In this document: one piece after another, positions 60,567-64,000 of the stretch
Numbering within the stretch: the first letter of the stretch is position 1
Layout of the letters: every line of letters begins with the position of its first letter
Source: Pelagibius marinus
Lineage (GTDB): Bacteria; Pseudomonadota; Alphaproteobacteria; Kiloniellales; Kiloniellaceae
NCBI RefSeq assembly: GCF_014925385.1
Contig: NZ_JACSDK010000009.1
Coordinates: 310,001 to 374,000 of the forward strand
DNA: 64,000 bases
Direction: 5' to 3'
The notes under the pieces: model-generated
Told to the model about the DNA's origin: nothing
The model's input: the letters and a program-made list of their open reading frames with translations, nothing else
Databases searched by the model: none
Made by a program: the position numbers and the translations under genes

Positions 60567-62006
60567 CTAGCTCGCCTTCGCCGTGGGCTGGGCGCCGGCC
60601 TGGCGCAGCGGCAGGACCAGGCGGAACAGCGTGCCCTCCGGCCCGGAGCGCTCCAGGCGGATGTCCCCGCCGTGGGCGCGCATGATGTCGTGGGCGATGG
60701 AAAGGCCCAGGCCCGTACCGCCCTCTCGCGTCGAGGCGGCGAAGGGCTTGAAGATGTTCTGCTTGGCGGCCTCCGGCATGCCGGGGCCGTTGTCCTCCAC
60801 GTCGATGACCAGGAAGTCGCGCACCGGGCGCGCTTCCACGCGCACCTCGGCGGCGCCGGCCTCCAGCGCGTTGCGCGTCAGGTTGAAGAACACGCGGTAG
60901 AGCTGCTCACGGTCGGCCTCCACCGCGAAGCCGCGCTCGACCTCATTGGCCAGGGCTTCGCGCCCGCCGCCGACCTCGGCCAGGGCCTCGCGCACTTCGG
61001 TCAGCAGGTCGCGCAGGTCAAAGCTCTGCAGGTCAAGCTGCACCGGCCCCTCGCGGGTGAACTGCAGGGTCTGGGAGCAGAGATGCAGCGCCCGGTCGAT
61101 GGCCCCGACCAGGCTCGGCGCCATGGAGCGCACGGCGGGGTCGCCGCTCTTGCCGAGACGGTCGGAAATGAGGCTGGCGGTGGCCAGGATGTTGCGCAGG
61201 TCGTGGTTGACCTTGGTGACCGCGGTGCCCAGCGCGGCAAGGCGGGTCTTCTGTAGCAGGGCGGCGCGCAGCCCCTGCTGCATGTTTACCAGCTCGCGCT
61301 GGGCGATGCCGATCTCGTCGCTGCGCTCCGAGGGCTGCAGGGCCGCGGCCGCCACCTCCGGATTGGCGCGGAAGGCGGCCATGCTCTCGGTGATGCGGCG
61401 CATGGGCCGCACCATCAGCAGGTGCAGGCTGAGATAGACCAGCGCCGCGGTGAACATGGAGATCACCAGCGACAGGGCGAGGATGCGCCAGGAGTAGTCG
61501 AGCATCGCCCCGCGCAGGGGCGCCTCGTCCATTACCACCTCGACCAGGGTCTGCTCGTCCTTGGGCGAGGGGCCGATGATCCGCAGCAGGCGGTCCTGCG
61601 GCGCCAGCAGGGTCATGACCGCGTCGTGGATCAGGCCGAAGAAGCTGGCCTCGCGCAGGTCGTAGGTGGCGTCGATGTCCTCAGGCGTTTCCACCATGAG
61701 CATCAGCTTGCCGGACCCCGGCTTGGCCAGAGCGACGGTGTAGGCGCCGACGTGCTGCAGAAGCTCGGCCTCCATCTCCTTGCTGACCATGTTGTCGGGG
61801 GTGGCCTCCAGCGCCAGGATCGACAGGTGGGCCGCGGCCAGGCGCTCCTCCAGATAGACCAGCCGCATGCGGCCGATCGAGGGCGCGTAGATCAGCACCT
61901 CCGCCAGCATCACGAAGGCGATGGTCAAGAGCAGCAGCTTGGCCGAAAGGCTCCTGGTGAGGGGCGGCAGTCGAAGACTGTTCCCCGGCGATCTATGGCC
62001 CAACAT
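60567..62006 (-). CDS. Membrane sensor histidine kinase (HAMP-HisKA-HATPase)
   Basis: A 479-residue kinase. Two membrane helices (about 25-45 and 172-195) enclose a periplasmic sensor of about 125 residues without a recognised fold. A HAMP-like linker with MVRPMRRITESMAAFRANPE follows, then the phosphoacceptor in TKVNHDLRNILATAS. A HATPase domain completes it with NLTRNALEAGA, DNGPGMPE and GGTGLGLSIAHDIM. No response regulator lies beside it, so its partner is elsewhere. It is convergent with rlmI, six bases apart. The start at 62006 has only a weak ribosome-binding site. Confidence 0.87.
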   Translation of the reverse strand: MLGHRSPGNSLRLPPLTRSLSAKLLLLTIAFVMLAEVLIYAPSIGRMRLVYLEERLAAAHLSILALEATPDNMVSKEMEAELLQHVGAYTVALAKPGSGKLMLMVETPEDIDATYDLREASFFGLIHDAVMTLLAPQDRLLRIIGPSPKDEQTLVEVVMDEAPLRGAMLDYSWRILALSLVISMFTAALVYLSLHLLMVRPMRRITESMAAFRANPEVAAAALQPSERSDEIGIAQRELVNMQQGLRAALLQKTRLAALGTAVTKVNHDLRNILATASLISDRLGKSGDPAVRSMAPSLVGAIDRALHLCSQTLQFTREGPVQLDLQSFDLRDLLTEVREALAEVGGGREALANEVERGFAVEADREQLYRVFFNLTRNALEAGAAEVRVEARPVRDFLVIDVEDNGPGMPEAAKQNIFKPFAASTREGGTGLGLSIAHDIMRAHGGDIRLERSGPEGTLFRLVLPLRQAGAQPTAKAS

Positions 62007-62158
62007 AATCGGGCTTATAGCATGCCGGCCGCCCCGGCGGGAATCTGCGGCTCGGCGGCCCCCGGGAAGGGCGCCAGGAAAAGCAGCGCCCGCCGCACCG
62101 GCGGGGGGCAAAGCCGGCGATCGGCGGGCGCTGAGACGCAAGGACTAGCTGCGCGTGC

Positions 62159-62440
62159 TTACTTGGCGGCGCAGGGATTGCACGGGTTGGCCGCGCAGGG
62201 ATTGCACGGATTGGCCGCCTGGCAGGGGTTCGCCGCCGCACAGGGGTTGCAGGGGTTGACCGGCTTCTTGGCTGCGCAGGGGCTGCAGGGGTTGCAGGCC
62301 GCCTTGGCGGCACAGGGGCTGCAGGGGTTACAGGCCGCGATCTGCACCGGCAGATCGGTGGCGCTCGCAGCCAGCGGCAGGGCGATGGCGCCCGTCGACA
62401 CGGTCGCGACACTCAGCGCCACCAGGGTTTTCTTCAGCAT
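62159..62440 (-). CDS. Exported Cys-Asn-Pro-Cys repeat protein
   Basis: A 93-residue protein: a signal peptide ([20 protein letters not shown], cleavage probably near ASA, residue 28-32), then a low-complexity mature part with 13 cysteines. The repeats are [10 protein letters not shown] and NPCNPCAA variants. The regular Cys-x-x-Cys spacing suggests metal binding or a disulfide-linked rod. GGAGG lies nine bases before the ATG. Function is not known. It lies 152 nt upstream, on the same strand, of the kinase gene. Confidence 0.85.
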   Translation of the reverse strand: MLKKTLVALSVATVSTGAIALPLAASATDLPVQIAACNPCSPCAAKAACNPCSPCAAKKPVNPCNPCAAANPCQAANPCNPCAANPCNPCAAK

Positions 62441-62678
62441 CTTACTTGCCTCCAATAATGTTCGGTCTCATCAAGCCGTCTCTTGGGGGCTCCCCCGGGA
62501 AGAGAAGCTCTCACTCTGTCGCGCCGCCGCGGAGAGCGCGGCCGGCGCTGGTGAGAGAACAATGCGCACCACGCCGATCAATCTCGAATCACGGTCCTGC
62601 GATTCGCTTCAACTTCCTGTGAAATTTTGGTGAGCGCAAGCTCCCGGCCCGCGTTGGGCGGCCCCGCCGCCGGGGCTG

Positions 62679-63485
62679 CTAGCGGCGGTTTGCCCCGTTC
62701 CGGCGGCTCTTCACCTTTTTGTAGATCACCGGCACCAGCGACAGGGCAATCAGGGCCACGATAGGCAGCAATACCTCGGGCTGGTAGAGGACGCTCTCGA
62801 TGTCGGCGGCCTTGCCGGCCTCGAAGAGGGCGCCCAGACCGTTGCCGACCGAGGCGTAGACCAGCGAGCCGGGAATGATGCCCAGGAAGGTGCCGAGGAC
62901 GAAGGTCTTGAGGGAGACGCCGACCAGGGCCGGCACCAGGTTGACCAGCCAGAAAGGGAAGAGGGGGATGAGGCGCAGCACCAGCAGGTAGCTGAGCGCG
63001 TTCTCGCGGAAGCCGGCCCGCATGCGGTTGACGGCGGCGCCGGCGCGGTCGCGCAGCAGGTCGCCCAGGGCCGTGCGGGCGGCCAGGAACAGCGCGATGG
63101 AGCCCAGCGTGGCCCCGACCACCGAGCAGGCGGCCCCGCCCAGGATGCCGAAAAGGAAGCCGCCGGCCACCGTCATGATGGCGGCGCCCGGAACGGAGAA
63201 GGCCGCCATCACCGCATAGACCCCGATAAAGACGAGCGGCGCCAGCACGGTGTGCTCGTCAACCAGGGCCATCAGGGCCTCACGGTGCCGCTCCAGGGTG
63301 TCCAGGGCGACGTAGCGGTGACCGCCCAGGGCCAGGAAGGCCAGCAGCCCGGCGACCAGCGCCAAAAGCGGCAGAAAGCGCCGCCAGGCCGGCGGCCGCG
63401 CCGGTCCCCCGTCTGGATTTGCATTGGGCCCGGAACCGGCGCCGTTGTGTCCCGGTTCGGGGGGGCTGGGGGACGGCTGGGTCAT
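62679..63485 (-). CDS. TVP38/TMEM64 (VTT-domain) membrane protein
   Basis: A 268-residue protein. A Pro/Gly-rich N-terminus is followed by five or six hydrophobic segments. The VTT (SNARE-associated) domain is marked by FSVPGAAIMTVAGGFLFGIL, the re-entrant-type SVVGATLGSIALFLAAR, LVLRLIPLFPFWLVNLVPAL and LGTFLGIIPGSLVYASVG. Such proteins are linked to lipid scrambling or transport; the bacterial role is open. AAGGAG lies four bases before the ATG at 63485. Confidence 0.9.
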   Translation of the reverse strand: MTQPSPSPPEPGHNGAGSGPNANPDGGPARPPAWRRFLPLLALVAGLLAFLALGGHRYVALDTLERHREALMALVDEHTVLAPLVFIGVYAVMAAFSVPGAAIMTVAGGFLFGILGGAACSVVGATLGSIALFLAARTALGDLLRDRAGAAVNRMRAGFRENALSYLLVLRLIPLFPFWLVNLVPALVGVSLKTFVLGTFLGIIPGSLVYASVGNGLGALFEAGKAADIESVLYQPEVLLPIVALIALSLVPVIYKKVKSRRNGANRR

Positions 63486-63722
63486 CGGGCTCCTTCTACG
63501 ACCGCGGCGGCGGGGACATGGCGCCGGAAACAGAGTAAACGGGACCTTAACAGGCAATTTCGCCGGCGCCCCGCGGCCGGCCCTCCCCCGGAGGCAAAAA
63601 ATGGCGGAAAACCGGGCGACACAGCGGTTTTACCCGCAGACCGGCGCGGCAGCCAGTCAAGAGGGTGTGAGGCCGCCGGACCGGGGGGAACGAGAATCCG
63701 TCGCTTCCGGCCCTGCCGGTCG

Positions 63723-63751
63723 TTGACAGAGCCCAAGCCCACCCTTATACA
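63723..63751 (+). promoter_or_regulatory. Sigma-70-type promoter of rpmH-rnpA
   Basis: TTGACA at 63723-63728 and TATACA at 63746-63751 are separated by 17 bases, close to the ideal. It lies about 43 bases upstream of the rpmH start and directs transcription rightward. Confidence 0.8.
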
Positions 63752-63793
63752 GCCCCGTCAATTCGAGATTCAGCCTGATATTGGAGTACAGCC

Positions 63794-63928
63794 GTGAAGC
63801 GCACCTATCAGCCCAGTGTGCTGGTTCGCAAGCGCCGCCACGGGTTCCGCGCACGTAAGGGAACCGTTGGCGGGCGTCGCGTCCTTGCCCGTCGGCGCGC
63901 CAAGGGCCGCAAGCGCCTTTCCGCCTAA
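63794..63928 (+). CDS. rpmH: 50S ribosomal protein L34
   Basis: A 44-residue protein beginning at a GTG, with the classic L34 sequence start [18 protein letters not shown] and a basic tail ending GRKRLSA. TTGGAG lies about eight bases before the GTG. It is followed after five bases by rnpA, the usual order. Confidence 0.97.
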   Translation: MKRTYQPSVLVRKRRHGFRARKGTVGGRRVLARRRAKGRKRLSA

Positions 63929-63933
63929 GTGTC

Positions 63934-64000
63934 ATGATGCCGACCGTAGGGCGGCTCAAGACACGGCCCCAATTCCTCAAGGTCGCGGCGGCCCGGCGCA
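63934..64000 (+). CDS. rnpA: Ribonuclease P protein component, partial (N-terminus only)
   Basis: The frame opens at ATG 63934 (or 63937) and runs off the window after about 22 residues. LKTRPQFLKVAAARR matches the N-terminal block of RnpA. Position directly behind rpmH supports the call. Confidence 0.9.
   Translation, partial: MMPTVGRLKTRPQFLKVAAARR

Noticed and set aside
62159-62440. Possible CRISPR or short-repeat array at the cysteine-repeat gene
   Set aside because: The repeats are in frame, lie behind a signal peptide and a good ribosome-binding site, and have no unique spacers of constant length.
62508-62557. Inverted repeat CTCTCAC...GTGAGAG upstream of the cysteine-repeat gene
   Set aside because: The arms are 36 bases apart in very GC-rich sequence and could easily arise by chance; no second copy was seen.

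Overview
This window is high-GC (roughly 65 % by eye) proteobacterial chromosome. The gene content points to an alphaproteobacterium of the Rhodospirillales/Kiloniellales kind. The evidence is an FnrL-type regulator, a Paracoccus-like nirX-nirI/nirS-ECF-DL-G-H-J-N denitrification locus, a trifunctional-length PutA beside an Lrp-type regulator, TRAP and Tct transporters, and rpmH-rnpA at the right edge. The taxonomic placement is inference.

Layout. (1) 1-12.1 kb is a catabolic island for an unidentified carboxylic acid. A minus-strand operon carries tctC-tctB-tctA, an SDR, an MmgE/PrpD protein and a CaiB/BaiF CoA-transferase that runs off the left edge. It is followed by a plus-strand isocitrate-lyase-like lyase, a minus-strand operon (LeuC-like, LeuD-like, enolase superfamily, TauD-like) and a plus-strand TSUP permease. 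Four copies of an ATTGT-NN-ACAAT operator lie in the two divergent promoter regions. (2) 12.1-28.6 kb is a complete cytochrome cd1 nitrite reductase locus: nirS-E-C-F-DL-G-H-J-N plus a sirohydrochlorin chelatase, an HHE hemerythrin and NnrS on one strand, and nirI, nirX and a cytochrome c on the other. A DUF4202 gene and a Dnr-like regulator follow. (3) 28.6-35.5 kb is an eight-gene operon around a CuA-type heme-copper oxidoreductase. Its active-site tyrosine position is glutamine. The operon also encodes SCO, a heme O synthase, a cytochrome b/ferredoxin/MvhD fusion and a bacteriohemerythrin, and a perfect Nnr box lies upstream. No norCB is present here, so this is the best candidate for the NO reductase. 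(4) 35.6-40.7 kb holds putA, its Lrp-type regulator, a MaoC protein and a broken IclR gene.

(5) 40.7-53.15 kb looks like two modules stacked behind a tRNA-Arg(ACG) gene. Partial 3' copies of that tRNA lie at 40.78 and 46.41 kb and the intact gene at 53.08 kb. The first module is a sugar ABC transporter with a dehydrogenase and a GntR regulator. The second is a TRAP transporter with a two-component system. No integrase is visible. (6) 53.4-64 kb is housekeeping-like: an OmpA-like lipoprotein, DUF4864, gpt, fnrL, a possible acetyltransferase, gamma-glutamyltranspeptidase, an RlmI-like methyltransferase, a histidine kinase, a cysteine-repeat exported protein, a TVP38 protein, rpmH and the start of rnpA.

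How it fits together. FnrL (oxygen sensing) and the Dnr-like protein (probably NO sensing) each have an FNR-type box in front of them. The same box class sits between nirS and nirI, in front of nirX, and upstream of the heme-copper operon. Nitrite reduction, the candidate NO reduction and NO-binding accessory proteins therefore appear to form one regulon.
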